This document shows positions 20,576 through 31,200 of a stretch of DNA of 64,000 nt, one piece after another (position 1 is the stretch's first letter; each line of letters starts with the position of its first letter). The DNA lies in NCBI GenBank assembly GCA_961205875.1, contig OY540822.1, positions 4,032,501 to 4,096,500 on the forward strand, written 5' to 3'. The notes below the pieces were generated by a model. It worked only from the letters and a program-made list of their open reading frames with translations. It had not been told where the DNA came from and made no database searches. A program made the position numbers and the translations under genes. Origin of the DNA: Sialis fuliginosa (Eukaryota > Arthropoda > Insecta > Megaloptera > Sialidae).

Positions 20576-23203
20576 AAATTGGGACAAAAATTAACATTCA
20601 CGAATAAGATAAAACATGAAATCAAGACTAAAGACGACATACCAATTTACACAAGATCGTATAGATATCCGGAGATCCATAAAGAGGAAATCCAAAGACA
20701 AATCAATCAACTTCTCGATCAAGGAATTATACGACCAAACTACTCACCATGATCCTCACCGATTTGGATCGTTCCTAAGAAATTAGATGCAAGCGGTAAA
20801 AGAAAATGGCGATTAGTGATTGATTACCGTAAGCTGAATGAAAAAACTATAGACGACCGTTACCCCTTGCCAAACATCACAGATATTTTAGACAAACTCG
20901 GTAAGTGTATATATTTTTCAACCTTGGATCTCGCTTCAAGATTTCATCAGATCAAAGTTAAAGAATCTGACATTCAGAAGACAGCATTTACAGTCAATAA
21001 CGGACACTATGAATACGTAAGAATGCCATTCGGTTTGAAGAACGCGCCCAGTACGTTCCAACGCGTAATTGATAACGTCCTAAGGGAACTACAAGGAAAA
21101 ATATGTCTTGTTTACATGGACGACATCATCATCTTCAGTACATCACTTCAGGAACACATAGAAAATCTAAAGAAGGTATTTGAAAAACTTAAAGAAGCAA
21201 ACTTCAAAGTGCAATTGGACAAGTGTGAGTTTCTCCACAAAGAAGTTACCTTCCTCGGACATTTGGTAACCAGTGAAGGAGTCAAACCGAATCCTGACAA
21301 GATAAAAGCTATAAAAAATTTTCCACTTCCTAAGACACCAAAGCAAATTAAATCATTTTTGGGACTTTTGGGATACTACAGAAAATTTATTAAGGACTTC
21401 GCGAAACTAACCAAGCCTTTCACGGAATGCTTAAGGAAAGATAGTGAAATAAAAATCGACGAACGCTACAAAAACTGTTTTGAAACCTGTAAAGACCTAT
21501 TATGCAACGATCCGATTCTTCAATATCCAGATTTCAGCAAACCATTCATCTTAACTACTGATGCCAGTAATATAGCCCTGGGAGCTGTGTTATCACAAGG
21601 TAACATTGGAACAGACAAACCTGTATGCTACGCATCAAGAACATTAACAAAGACAGAACAAAACTACAGTACAATTGAGAAGGAATTATTAGCCATAATC
21701 TGGCCAACGAAATATTTTCGACCATACTTGTTCGGACGAAAGTTCAAAATCGTTACAGATCACAAACCGCTAACCTGGTTATTTTCACTAAAAGAACCAA
21801 ATAGCAAGTTGGTCAGGTGAAGACTAAAACTTGAAGAGTTCGATTACGAAATTATCTACAAAAAGGGCAAAATCAACACCAACGCTCTAAGCAGAATCGA
21901 ATTAAACAATCAAGAATCAATTACAAACAATGCCGCTGAATCAACTGTACATTCCGACCAAGAAAACTTAGATACAGGTATACCAATTTCAGAAAAACCA
22001 ATAAATCAATTCAACGAACAACTCATCTTAAAAACGTCTAACAAAGAATCCAACATATTGAAACTCCTATTTAAAACAAAACGAAGACGTACGATAGAAA
22101 GCAAGATTTTTGATAAACAAAAATTAATCAACATTTTCAAACAATTCGTCAATTGTAACAAACTAACCTGCATTTTAACAGACGACAGAACATTTAAAAT
22201 AATTCAAAAAATATGTGATCAGTTTTTCTCCAAATACAAAATCATCAGGTCAGTTCAACTCGTGCAAGACGTAGAAAACCCTGACGAGCAAGACGCGATA
22301 ATAAAAAACTATCACAAAAATGCAAACCATAGAGGTATAAACGAAACTCTAGCGCATTTATCTCGCGACATTTATTTCGACAACATGAAATCAAAGGTTA
22401 CGTTAACAATCAACAATTGTGAATTATGTCAAACAAGTAAGTACGAACGAAACCCGATTAATCAAAAACTTGAAATCACAGAAATACCTAACAAACCATT
22501 CGAAATATTACACATAAATCTATATCATATAGATAAATTAAACATATTGACAATTCTCGATAAATTCTCAAAATTTGCATCCGCATACATTCTATCAAGT
22601 AGAAATAGTATTCAAGTTCTAGAAAACTTAAAACAATTCATGGCACATCATGGACTACCGAATAAAATAATTACGGATACAGCATTAGAATTCGATAACA
22701 ACACCTTCAAAGAATTCTGCAAAATTTATAATATAATTCACCACACAACATTGACTGAAATATATAGAATAATAAAAAATTCAACTCCAAACAAGACAAC
22801 TACATCAATCTTGCAAGAAGCTGTAATAACATACAACAATGCAATACATAGTGTTACTAAATTAACACCTTTCGAAATAATTAATGGACATATTTCCAAA
22901 ACAAATCTCTTTGATACTAACACTAAAACGTCAGCTAACATACCCGATTATATTAATAAGCATTTAGAAAACTATGATAAATTAAAAGAATTGATACATA
23001 GTAAATTAACAACAAACCAACATCATGTTATTAGCAAAGCTAATCAAAATAGAGAAGATCCAATCAATCTTTCAACTGACGATATAATTTATGAACGCGA
23101 CAATAGGTATACAAAAGTAGTTCCATTGTATAAAAAACACATTGTCACAAAAAACAATAAGGTCACTGTAAATACCCGAAAACGGTTCATAAACAAAAAC
23201 TAA
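20574..23203 (+). pseudogene. Errantivirus 2 pol: RT, RNase H, integrase
   Basis: One frame runs through the whole gene with two stops (20750 and 21818), both TGA at positions where this family has Trp. RT is complete, with [18 protein letters not shown] and the catalytic YMDD (21113-21124). RNase H follows ([23 protein letters not shown]). The integrase zinc finger is present (HKNANHRG then CELC). The catalytic core looks damaged: the first Asp is read as Asn in LHINLYH, the second Asp region is TDTALEF, and the stretch normally holding the catalytic Glu seems deleted before LTEIYRIIKN. Protease is missing. RT and RNase H are otherwise well preserved. Confidence 0.85.
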
Positions 23204-23209
23204 AACGAC

Positions 23210-24868
23210 GACGTAAATTTCAGAATATGGACAGTACTGACATGGATCCAAAGTCACGGACAACGAATAGAGATCCACGATCTAAACAGAAGTCAAGGCC
23301 TGGTTTCACTTCATCTAGGAAGAGCCAAACTAATTAAGGACTACATAAAAATTATCCATATTATTAATTTAACAAATTATGAACAAAATATTAAGAACAT
23401 TAATCAGAATATAATTAAGTTAGAAAATTTAACACAACATAACCACATTAACGACTTAGATAGTAGTCTAAATTTAATAAAAAATAAATATAAGGAATTA
23501 TATCATAATTATTTAATATTAGTACCTAGTGTTAGAACAAAACGCGGTTTAATTAATGGATTAGAGTCTATAATAAAAACAATTACGGGAAACATGGATA
23601 ATTACGACGCGTTAGAAATTAATAAGCAGATAGAGACTTTAAAATATAATGTACATGATTTATCAAATTCTTTTAACAATCAAATAACTTTAAATCATCA
23701 AATGATAGAAAGATTTAATAATATTAGCGAATATATAGATAAACAACAAAATGATTTAGCTTCATTTATAAATAAACTACAATCCACAATTTTAAACAGT
23801 GTACGTAAGGAACATCTTAGTTTTTCGTATAGTCAATTTTGTAATCAATTAATATACGATATAGATATGATGAAAGAACATCTAAAAGATATTAGTGAAA
23901 CAATAATATTAGCTAAATTAAATATAATCTCAAAACAATTATTACATCCTTCTGAACTCAAATTTATTGATAATGTATTTAGAAATCAATCAATAGAGAT
24001 TATATCTATAGAACACATTTACGAGATGCTCGAACTACAAGCTTATTATAATAATACTAACATAATCTTTAATATTCAAATCCCAACTTTTTATCCTTAT
24101 TCAGGCGACCTATACCACCTTAGAAACATTCCAATTAACAAAACTTTAACAATCCCAATACCCAAACCATATATCCTTATTACAAATGAGAGTTATCAAT
24201 TATACGGTGAACCTTGTAAATTAATTGAACAAATTTACTATTGTAAAACTAACAGTCTCAGAAATCGTAAAAACGATAAATGTATAATTAAAATTTTAAG
24301 TAACGAAAAGGCACATTGCGAAGCTGTTGAATCGATAGAACCAGAATTCATCGAGATGATCGAGCCCAACTTTTTGCTGATATCAAGCGAAAACCCTTTG
24401 ATGTTGGATACAACATGCGGAATGAAGAATAAAAAGACCCACGGAACAGTATTAGTACATTTCTACAACTGTACAATCACCATCAACCAAATAACCTATA
24501 CAAGTAAATCGACCATCTCCTGGGACGAAATGAAGCTAGAATCAATCATCCTTAATGAAGTAAACGTAACGAACGTCCACAACAAGCTGAGCTTCGGAAA
24601 ACTTAACCAAATGAACTTGGAAACCCAAAACAAGATTCAATTAATAGAGGTAGAATCAAGAACACACCGACAAGTGCTATATCCAACAATGGCCGTCATC
24701 GGGATATTAATAATAATCATCGTCGCTGCCAAAATTAGAAAATGCAAGATTTCAACAAGATCAAATCGAGACCAACCACCGTCGCAAGAGCTTGCCTGTC
24801 TCACAAGGGACTTGTTCGACTTAAGGAGGGAGGAGTTACGGGACAGCCTCAATGTTAATATAAAATAA
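23210..24868 (+). CDS. Errantivirus 2 env, long open frame
   Basis: The frame is open for about 550 codons from an acceptor-like AATTTCAG (ends 23222) to the stop at 24866. The first Met in frame is 23594, but the conserved SU segment lies upstream, so the natural mRNA probably joined a short 5' exon carrying the signal peptide, which is missing here. A furin-type RTKR lies at 23534-23545, followed by a Gly-rich fusion-peptide-like segment, heptad-rich helices, Cys residues in the membrane-proximal half, and a C-terminal membrane span (IGILIIIIVAAKI). Family members mediate membrane fusion in insects. Without a signal peptide, this copy is unlikely to be displayed. Confidence 0.8.
   Translation, partial: DVNFRIWTVLTWIQSHGQRIEIHDLNRSQGLVSLHLGRAKLIKDYIKIIHIINLTNYEQNIKNINQNIIKLENLTQHNHINDLDSSLNLIKNKYKELYHNYLILVPSVRTKRGLINGLESIIKTITGNMDNYDALEINKQIETLKYNVHDLSNSFNNQITLNHQMIERFNNISEYIDKQQNDLASFINKLQSTILNSVRKEHLSFSYSQFCNQLIYDIDMMKEHLKDISETIILAKLNIISKQLLHPSELKFIDNVFRNQSIEIISIEHIYEMLELQAYYNNTNIIFNIQIPTFYPYSGDLYHLRNIPINKTLTIPIPKPYILITNESYQLYGEPCKLIEQIYYCKTNSLRNRKNDKCIIKILSNEKAHCEAVESIEPEFIEMIEPNFLLISSENPLMLDTTCGMKNKKTHGTVLVHFYNCTITINQITYTSKSTISWDEMKLESIILNEVNVTNVHNKLSFGKLNQMNLETQNKIQLIEVESRTHRQVLYPTMAVIGILIIIIVAAKIRKCKISTRSNRDQPPSQELACLTRDLFDLRREELRDSLNVNIK
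24824..24833 (+). promoter_or_regulatory. Polypurine tract of errantivirus 2
   Basis: AGGAGGGAGG lies immediately before AGTTACGGG, the LTR start. It overlaps the end of env coding sequence. Confidence 0.8.
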
Positions 24869-25279
24869 TAATAATATAAATAATGATTAATAAAAAGAAT
24901 AGCTGTAATAATAATCTACATATATCATATTTATGTATCTCAATGTTAATATGTAATTTCTATATTATGAATTTCGCTTACATTCGAAAGTAAATATTTC
25001 TTACAGATATTATCAATAACATATTTGTATATTTCAATGTCCAAATATTCTGAACTGCAAAACAAGAACTTTGCCCTAAAACAAATAATTATGCATTCCA
25101 GAATGTTCGGTACATTTCCAAATTGTAATGACTAATGCCAGATAGACAATATAAAAGCATCGTCTCGGCATTTGTCTATCAGTCTTTTGCTACATGTTAT
25201 GTTCAACGTTGCTCTATAATTTTGTTGGTTAAATAAAATATTATTATTTTTTATTATTTGTTTCTTATACGAAACATAA
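24834..25279 (+). repeat. 3' LTR of errantivirus 2
   Basis: The start (AGTTACGGG) is fixed by the polypurine tract; the end (ACATAATT at 25279) is inferred from family habit because the partner LTR is missing. A TATA motif (ACAATATAAAAGC, about 25146) is followed about 30 bp later by TCAGTC, an arthropod initiator, and later by AATAAA (about 25233), so U3, R and U5 can be outlined. Confidence 0.7.
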
Positions 25280-25300
25280 TTCCCGCGACTGTTCAATAAA

Positions 25301-25909
25301 ATGGCGATAAATTTCACACCCGAGCAGTTCCAACAATTGATTAATTCAATTAATCCAAAACCAACTATACTACCAACTGGAAGTTTTTCAAAATGTCTGT
25401 CACGTTTTAACGGCGATCGGAACTGTGAAAAGGTAGATGAATTTATTAATTCTACCACCATCTACAAAGATATCGAAAATATATCAGATGAAGATGCTCT
25501 AAGAGGTCTACCGTTGTTGCTTACGGGGACAGCAGCTACTTGGTGGCAAGGTGTGAAGACCGAAGCGAGAACATGGAACCAAGCGACCAAACTAATTCGC
25601 ACCGCATTTGCACCTGCCAAACCAGCCTTTCAAATTTACCTTGAGATCTTCAAGAAAGTTCAAGATACCTGCACAAAAATCGATGAGTTTGTATGCGAAA
25701 AACGTGCACTGTTGGCACAGTTACCAGCCGGTCGACACGATGAAGAAACTCAGTTAGACCTTGTGTATGGACTTCTGAACTTACGTATCCGACAAAAAGT
25801 GCTCAGAACGGAAATACGTACGTTTGCAGAATTACTTTCGAGAGGACGCCATATCGAACAGCTTCCGGTAGAAGCAGAAAGCCGAGAGACGCCTCAAGGA
25901 AAAGGCTAA
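25301..25909 (+). CDS. Gypsy-family Gag (ARC-like capsid)
   Basis: A 202-codon frame opens at ATG 25301 (MAINFTPEQFQQLI). Capsid motifs follow: CLSRFNGDRNCEKVDEFI, LLLTGTAATWWQGVK, RHDEETQLDLVYGLL. This is the Gag type often annotated in insects as ARC-like, related to domesticated capsid proteins such as Drosophila Arc. The frame ends after RGRHIEQLPVEAE. The natural protein would run on into a zinc knuckle, which is found downstream in another frame, so a frameshift at about 25900 has split it. The capsid part itself is uninterrupted and could still make a protein. Confidence 0.82.
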   Translation: MAINFTPEQFQQLINSINPKPTILPTGSFSKCLSRFNGDRNCEKVDEFINSTTIYKDIENISDEDALRGLPLLLTGTAATWWQGVKTEARTWNQATKLIRTAFAPAKPAFQIYLEIFKKVQDTCTKIDEFVCEKRALLAQLPAGRHDEETQLDLVYGLLNLRIRQKVLRTEIRTFAELLSRGRHIEQLPVEAESRETPQGKG

Positions 25910-26660
25910 CGTTTGCCGTAAGCGCCTGGCAGCAACTTCACAGCTACAGACCGATGCCAAACCCTAGATATCGTGTTATGGGTGCGGAAAGAAGAGCTAT
26001 TTTCGCAGCAATTGTCCTGCTTGTAAAACGACAAAAACTGTGCCAACAAACACGGTCAGTTTTTACGCTGTAGAGGCAGCCATTGAGAGGGAAGTCGAGA
26101 TACCAACAATTCCCGTGACCGTACATGGAGTTAATGGATACGCACAACTTGACACAGCTACACTCTGTTCTGGCTGCTGTGTCAAGTTGTGCGTATAGTC
26201 TATATGGTCAACTACGAAAGAATAGCTCTGTCAAATTCGTGGAGAGAAGTGCCGAGGTAATATTGGCTGATGGAAGGAAGCACCAGAAACTCTTGTTGAC
26301 CACGACGGTGGACATCATCATGGGCAGATGGTCAATACCAATCAATTTTGTTGTGTTACCCGATGCTCAGGACGTTACTGGGAGTCGACTTTCTAGAAGC
26401 AGCCGCCATCATTGTAAATTTGCCTCAACGAAGCTGGAGTTTTGCAGACACGCCGGCAGAATGGTTTCCGTTTCACCAGCTGATGAATCCGAAGATTGGG
26501 GAGAAGGCACTCAAGAGGTCTTATCCAGGTACACCTACTAGAAGCGTGGATCTGGCCACCACTCCAAACACGCCCTCCTCGCCGTTTCTCGATTGGTTCA
26601 AGAAGACGTCTGTAGTGTCGCCCTTACCGGACACACCCAACACAGACCGGATGGAGTAAC
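25910..26660 (+). pseudogene. Zinc knuckle and protease remnant of the gypsy element
   Basis: A CCHC-like motif CYGCGKKSYFRSNC (about 25967) has Tyr in the His position. The aspartic-protease region has IPTIPVTVHGVNGYAQLDTA (about 26100-26158), with D-T-A in place of the D-S/T-G active site. It then runs into a 20-bp perfect inverted repeat (26138-26196) that breaks the frame. The later part, read in other frames, keeps protease C-terminal features (FVVLPD; GVDFLEAAAIIVNLPQRSW). At least three frameshifts are present. Confidence 0.65.
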
Positions 26661-26699
26661 ACCTGCAAAGATTTGACACGCCCCCACGAGCAGCCTATC

Positions 26700-27105
26700 C
26701 ACATCTGGACTACTCACCCGGTGGAATATACCGCATCTTCCATGAATTACACACCACCTCTAAGAGACCCTCGAAGACGTGTTAATGTAAAATCATGGAT
26801 CAGTAAAAATGAACAATCCACTTTGGAGATTTTGAGCGCACGCATACACTTACTCCCAGCGGAGGCACCTACCTTTAGCGATAGCGAACGTTTGAAGTTT
26901 AATCAGCTACTCACTGCGTACGAAGACGTATTCACAGACGCCAGTAGCTATGCACTTGGGGCAGTTTTGATCCAGGGGGAGGGACAAAACGAACACCCGA
27001 TCGAGTATGCAAGTGGACTTTTGACTCCAGCCGAACGGAACTATAGTACTACCGAGAGGGAAGCATTGGCCATTGTGAACGCCACCAGACGCCCTGACTC
27101 GCAAT
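26700..27105 (+). pseudogene. RT N-terminal scrap fused to RNase H scrap
   Basis: An open frame carries the linker before RT (LRDPRRRVN to NQLLTAYEDVF) and then, at about 26937, jumps straight into RNase H (TDASSYALGAVLIQGEG; IEYASGLLTPAERNYSTTEREALAIV). The whole polymerase domain is removed without loss of frame. A second jump near 27085 leads to the integrase tail. Such precise domain-to-domain joins suggest template switching during reverse transcription. Confidence 0.75.
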
Positions 27106-27443
27106 AAGCTCCAGGAGACAAAGTTTGGATCCAGACACATCCCCTGAGCAAGATAGCAAAGAAGTTATCTGCAAAACTCGTACCTCGACGGGATGGTCCT
27201 TACATCATATTGCAAAAACATGGTTCTACAGCATACGAGATCACTGCACCTGACTCACCCACTACTGTTTTGGGGACATATCATACTTCAGCCTTGACAC
27301 CATCTCACGGCCACGAAGATATCCCCGAACCGATACTTTCTTTGCGTAGACGAGGCAGACCCAGGAAGCAGCCAACGTCAGTTCCCGCTACCAGTTCTGG
27401 CACTTCACCGGGACGGTCTCAGCGCCAGAGGGGGAGACTGTAG
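27105..27443 (+). pseudogene. Integrase C-terminal (GPY/F) scrap
   Basis: The segment APGDKVWIQTHPLSK followed by RRDGPYIILQKHGSTAYEI is the integrase C-terminal beta-barrel of gypsy elements. A basic, Pro/Ser/Arg-rich tail ends at 27441, overlapping the polypurine tract (GAGGGGGAGA) and the first bases of the LTR. The catalytic core is missing. Confidence 0.75.
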
Positions 27444-27745
27444 CATTATAAATAAATACAACGTTTCGCATCGCCTTTACGGCGACGACTGATAAAAGCG
27501 CGGATAAGTTTAAGCCACGCTCAAATCAGATCACGTCGCCCCACCACGGATCAGCGGGTATATAAGCAGCGCCTCGCCGTACTGAAGACAATTGATTACC
27601 CGATAGTAAGCGCCTGCTCCAGGACAACACTACGGATATCACGCCGCAACAATACATACATATCAGAAATTAATAATTGTTATTATTGTTTATATTATTG
27701 TATACTTTAGTCACAAATAAAAATATAATTATTTACAAGACTACA
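27439..27745 (+). repeat. 3' LTR of the gypsy element (307 bp)
   Basis: It starts TGTAGC and ends CTACA, giving 5-bp inverted termini TGTAG/CTACA. A TATA box (GGGTATATAAGCAG, about 27558) and AATAAA-type signal (about 27717) are present. Base composition is more GC-rich than its surroundings. Confidence 0.8.
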
Positions 27746-28079
27746 ATATACATTTTTGAAATTTTATTTTCGGCATTTCATCTTCAAAAAAAGATATTAT
27801 TCTTAAAAGGTTGGGCCACTCTAGGTTTTTCAAAAAATCGATTTTTTTAATTGTTTTAAATGGTCTCTTAGGACCTCAAAAATAATATCCGAAAAGATTA
27901 TGGCCGGGAAATATCTCTAAGTACTTGTTTTTCAAAGTATAGTACAAGACCGCCAGATTTGTTTTTTATCGATAACTGTGCTTACTTTTGTGAGTGTTAT
28001 TAATTCGTTTTTATAATGAGTGACAAAGTGTATTGTGGTCAAAAAGGTGCCAAAGAGACACATACATACAGTACCGTGG
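27746..28079 (+). other. Noncoding, ending in a scrap of a TE-like gene start
   Basis: AT-rich sequence leads to ATG 28017 with a short frame (MSDKVYCGQKGAK) that stops after about 27 codons. The CG-K-G start resembles N-termini of unnamed multicopy insect proteins, but the rest is lost. Confidence 0.3.
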
Positions 28080-28620
28080 ACGACCTCCACCCGGCCTAGA
28101 CCAAGCGCCTCCCTCGGTCATCGCCGGTACCCCCACTCATCCGGGACGGACCACCGACGCCTAGCCGCCATGAACACCTCAATTCAATATAGAGGACTCA
28201 ACGCGTGGGGAGACGTTAACAACGAAGAAACCGGAAGATCTGGACCTTACTGGAATCAAGGACCTTCACTGTTATTCTCCAATGAGGAAGAAAACCTCCT
28301 CGAAGTAGAGAACATAATAAGCACGACTTACTTCAAAGAAGAACAATAAGTTAGATCATGACTCTAATTTTGCTAACGACAATCGTTATGCCTGCTTGAA
28401 CAGCTATCCGCCCTACTAGATCGACTGCGCTACGCCCAAGTCCAAGGAACACCACACTACCGATAGAAGCTGCTTCGACGGTTGGACCGGATGAGGGCAT
28501 TATTTGGGTAACGCGGCGGTAGTGCTGGGAGTCTAAGAGGCGTTCGTTCCGGACACTTAGTTCCAACAGACTTATAACCCTCTTAGTCAGTGCGTGTGTG
28601 GTGTTCATTTTGTTTATATA
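28080..28620. other. GC-richer island without a clear gene
   Basis: Overlapping frames exist on both strands (plus 28020-28347, minus 28351-28608), but neither shows a domain I recognise. Composition differs sharply from the flanks, so it is probably a TE or foreign scrap. Confidence 0.3.
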
Positions 28621-30330
28621 TTGTGGACGATTGTTTTCTTTTTACTCTTAGTACATTGTAGACCTTTATGTATTTTATGATTTATTGTGTATGTTGTAAG
28701 AGGTCAAATAGGTACACCCCTCAGAATTCAATTTAAATATAAATAAGGACTTAGATTCTTCATAAAAGGAAAAAGTTTGTTTTAATACCACTGAATATTT
28801 GTAACACACAAAAAACAATCCAGACAGATTAGTGGGGATGGACTTGTGAAGGTGTCGGGGAGAAAGGGGTGAGGTGCAGAAACTGAAAAAGAACGCGTTT
28901 GGAGGAGTCGTTTGAGAGAGTTGGAGAAAGATTGATATATGAAGTTGGTTATAGTTTGATAATGGGAGATTTTATATTTAAAACAAAGGTATAGAAAAAA
29001 GTATAATGAAAAAGTGAATTAAAGTGTTAAAATAATAGTTATAATAAGATAAAAAAAGAAGCAACGCAGCGAATTTAAGAATAGAAGAGATATAACAAAG
29101 TTTAAAACGGCATCAAGAATAAATAAAGTATTTAGTGTATGAAGAAAGTGAAAATAAGAAATAGTGAATAAAATAAATGTTAAACAAAAAGGAAATCGAC
29201 GAGGAGAGATTAATAAAAAAAAAATTTAAACAATAAAATAGCATCGATAAGGAGTAGTGGGAAAGAAAGAGAAGACCTGAAATGTAAATGAGTGCAACAG
29301 AAATAGACAATATAAAAAGTATAACGAATAAAATATATGACAATAGAAGAAGTTATTTAAAACAATAAAACTACGTAAAGTGGGAAAACATGAAATAACA
29401 TTGAAATAAAGAAGTTTTAAAATAAATAATAATAAATAAAAGATTAAATTATCCATAATCAACAAATTTAAACAGTTAAACAGTTAATACGTGAAACAGA
29501 CAGAGAAAGGAGAGGTACAATAAAGTAAAGTGTGAAAAGGAGAGACAATATGAAATATAATGACCAATAAAGACTAACCAATTATAGGTTAATAAATAAT
29601 ATTACAGTGCATTTAAATAAAATCATCGAAATTATTTAACAAGAAGCATAAAATAAAACAACGAAAGAGAATAAATAAAAGACAATTGTTACAAATAAAA
29701 GAAGTTATTTGAATATGTGTGAGAGAGGTGAACAGTGACAGTACGCAAAGTATAAGTTAGACAAAGACAGACATATACCGAAAGTGGAACAGTGGACCAG
29801 TGCAGTAATCAAGTGATTATTTGACATTTTGAAGAACAGTGGACCAGTACCAGAATTTAAAATTACAATTAATTCTACATAATAAGGAAAAATTTGGAAG
29901 AATGATAATAAAGGTTAACTTCTGAAATTAAGATAAGTTGTTTTTAGATTTAAGAATTTAGTTTTAAGATTTTTGTATTGAAAAAGAAAGATTTTTTTTT
30001 AAAAAGAAAAGAAATAATAAATATAGAATAAAGGTTGTGAAAGGATTTGAATGAAGGATTTAGATAAAAAGGATTTAGTATAAGGATATTATTTTTATAT
30101 GTGTATTTTTTTGAGTTTATAAAATTTTCAACAATAAAATAAATTCAGTTCATGAAGTCTTCTCACTTTTTTATTTCACAAATCCACAAACTTTAATAAT
30201 AATTCGTATTCTAATAATTTAATTTGTAATTGCGGGAAATCTAGACTTTGAGTTGACATCAATGATTATTATATCATACCCTAGGAACCGACACATTACA
30301 ATGTGTAAGTTAAATAAAGAACTTAATACA
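28621..30330. other. Long noncoding stretch, purine-rich and C-poor on the + strand
   Basis: From about 28870 to 30080 the + strand is dominated by A and G, with C rare. No coding frame is supported on either strand. The 11-mer TGTCGGGGAGA (28855-28865) has its complement at about 30348-30358, a weak hint of inverted ends. Confidence 0.5.
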
Positions 30331-30389
30331 AACTAAACTCTCTCTGCTCTCCCCGACAGCCTCTCTCCACGTCCAAATCGTGTCACACT

Positions 30390-31200
30390 ATTACTGTGGT
30401 TTCAGCTTCATCGTAACCGGGGAATACCCGTAAATGGACCTCTGCTTCAAGAAAAGGCTAACCTTTTTGCTCGAGAGTTGAATATTCCTAACTTCAATTG
30501 CTCAATGAGTTGGATAAACCGTTTTAAAGCAAGATACAACATCGTCGCCGGTAAGATTGCTGGTGAGTCTTTGTCAGTTGAACAGAGTGATGTGAGCAAT
30601 TGGTTAGAAAGAGTTTGGCCTAATTTGCGCGTGCAATTTAGAGATGAAGAAATTTTTAATGCGCATAAGACTGGGCTGTTTTATAAATTAACCCCAGACA
30701 AGACATTGCAATTCAAAAACGAAAAATGTACGGGAGGAAAATTATCAAAAGAAAGAATAACTGTGATGGTGGCAGCCAACATGAGTGGTACATGTAAAAA
30801 TAAACTTCTCGTAATCGGGAAATCTCAACGTCCCAGATGCTTTGAAAATGTAAGACACCTGTCAGTGGATTATGAGAGCAATCGAAAGGCCTGGATGACT
30901 GCTGACATTTTTACCAAATTGGTACGCGAATGGGATCGTGAACTTACGAAAAATAACAAGAAAATCCTGCTCTTAGTTGTTGTGTGTTTCTGCCTACCAA
31001 CACGACTTCGGTATTACAACCAATGGACCAAGGGATTATTCGAACCTTAAAATCACAGTTTTGCAAAAACCTTGTCCTGAAAATTATCCAGTGTTTTGAG
31101 TCAGCAGTGTTGTGTACCCAAAGATTACTGTTCTCGATGCTATTCTAGTGACTCACGATGCCTGAACCAAACTCACGTAAGGGACCTGTTATGTAGGAAT
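30390..31200 (+). pseudogene. Tigger/pogo transposase, N-terminal and core part
   Basis: CENP-B-type DNA-binding residues (GIPVNGPLLQEKANLFAREL) precede an open frame at 30478-31047 with the DDE_1 core (KCTGGKLSKERITVMVAANMSGTCKNKLLVIGKS). The usual first catalytic Asp block, NADETG, reads NAHKTG, so the Asp is lost. The segment with the second Asp is deleted after KKILLLV, and a frameshift follows; the next conserved part (TTSVLQPMDQGIIRTLKS) is in another frame. The gene resumes at 31800 after an errantivirus fragment. Confidence 0.82.

Larger units (their letters stand above)
20574..25279 (+). mobile_element. Errantivirus-like element 2, 5'-truncated
   Basis: It comprises pol from the start of RT, a full env exon, a polypurine tract and one LTR (24834-25279). 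The 5' LTR, gag and protease are absent, replaced by the DDE_Tnp_4 gene joined at about 20574. The element reads on the + strand. The RT and env belong to the insect 17.6/gypsy errantivirus type. The 3' LTR abuts the gag of another gypsy element after about 20 bp. Confidence 0.85.
25280..27745 (+). mobile_element. Internally deleted Ty3/gypsy element with ARC-like gag
   Basis: It contains gag, zinc motif, protease, a very short RT start, an RNase H piece, an integrase tail and a 3' LTR. RT proper and the integrase core are deleted. No 5' LTR is seen because errantivirus 2 ends about 20 bp before the gag start, implying truncation or a deletion at that junction. All pieces are in order on the + strand. 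Confidence 0.82.

Noticed and set aside
20750..21820. TGA read as Trp (alternative genetic code)
   Set aside because: Other genes here use TGA as a normal terminator, and many frames also carry TAA, TAG and frameshifts, so decay explains the stops.
28351..28608. 85-codon minus-strand ORF as a gene
   Set aside because: No recognised motif, no start context, and an overlapping frame on the other strand; compositional open frame is more likely.
29113..29465. Minus-strand hydrophobic ORFs (Phe/Leu/Ile/Ser-rich)
   Set aside because: They are translations of the purine-rich + strand and have no domain structure.
28855..30358. TGTCGGGGAGA inverted pair as terminal repeats of a 1.5-kb element
   Set aside because: Only 11 bp match, the flanks show no target duplication and the adjacent bases do not pair.
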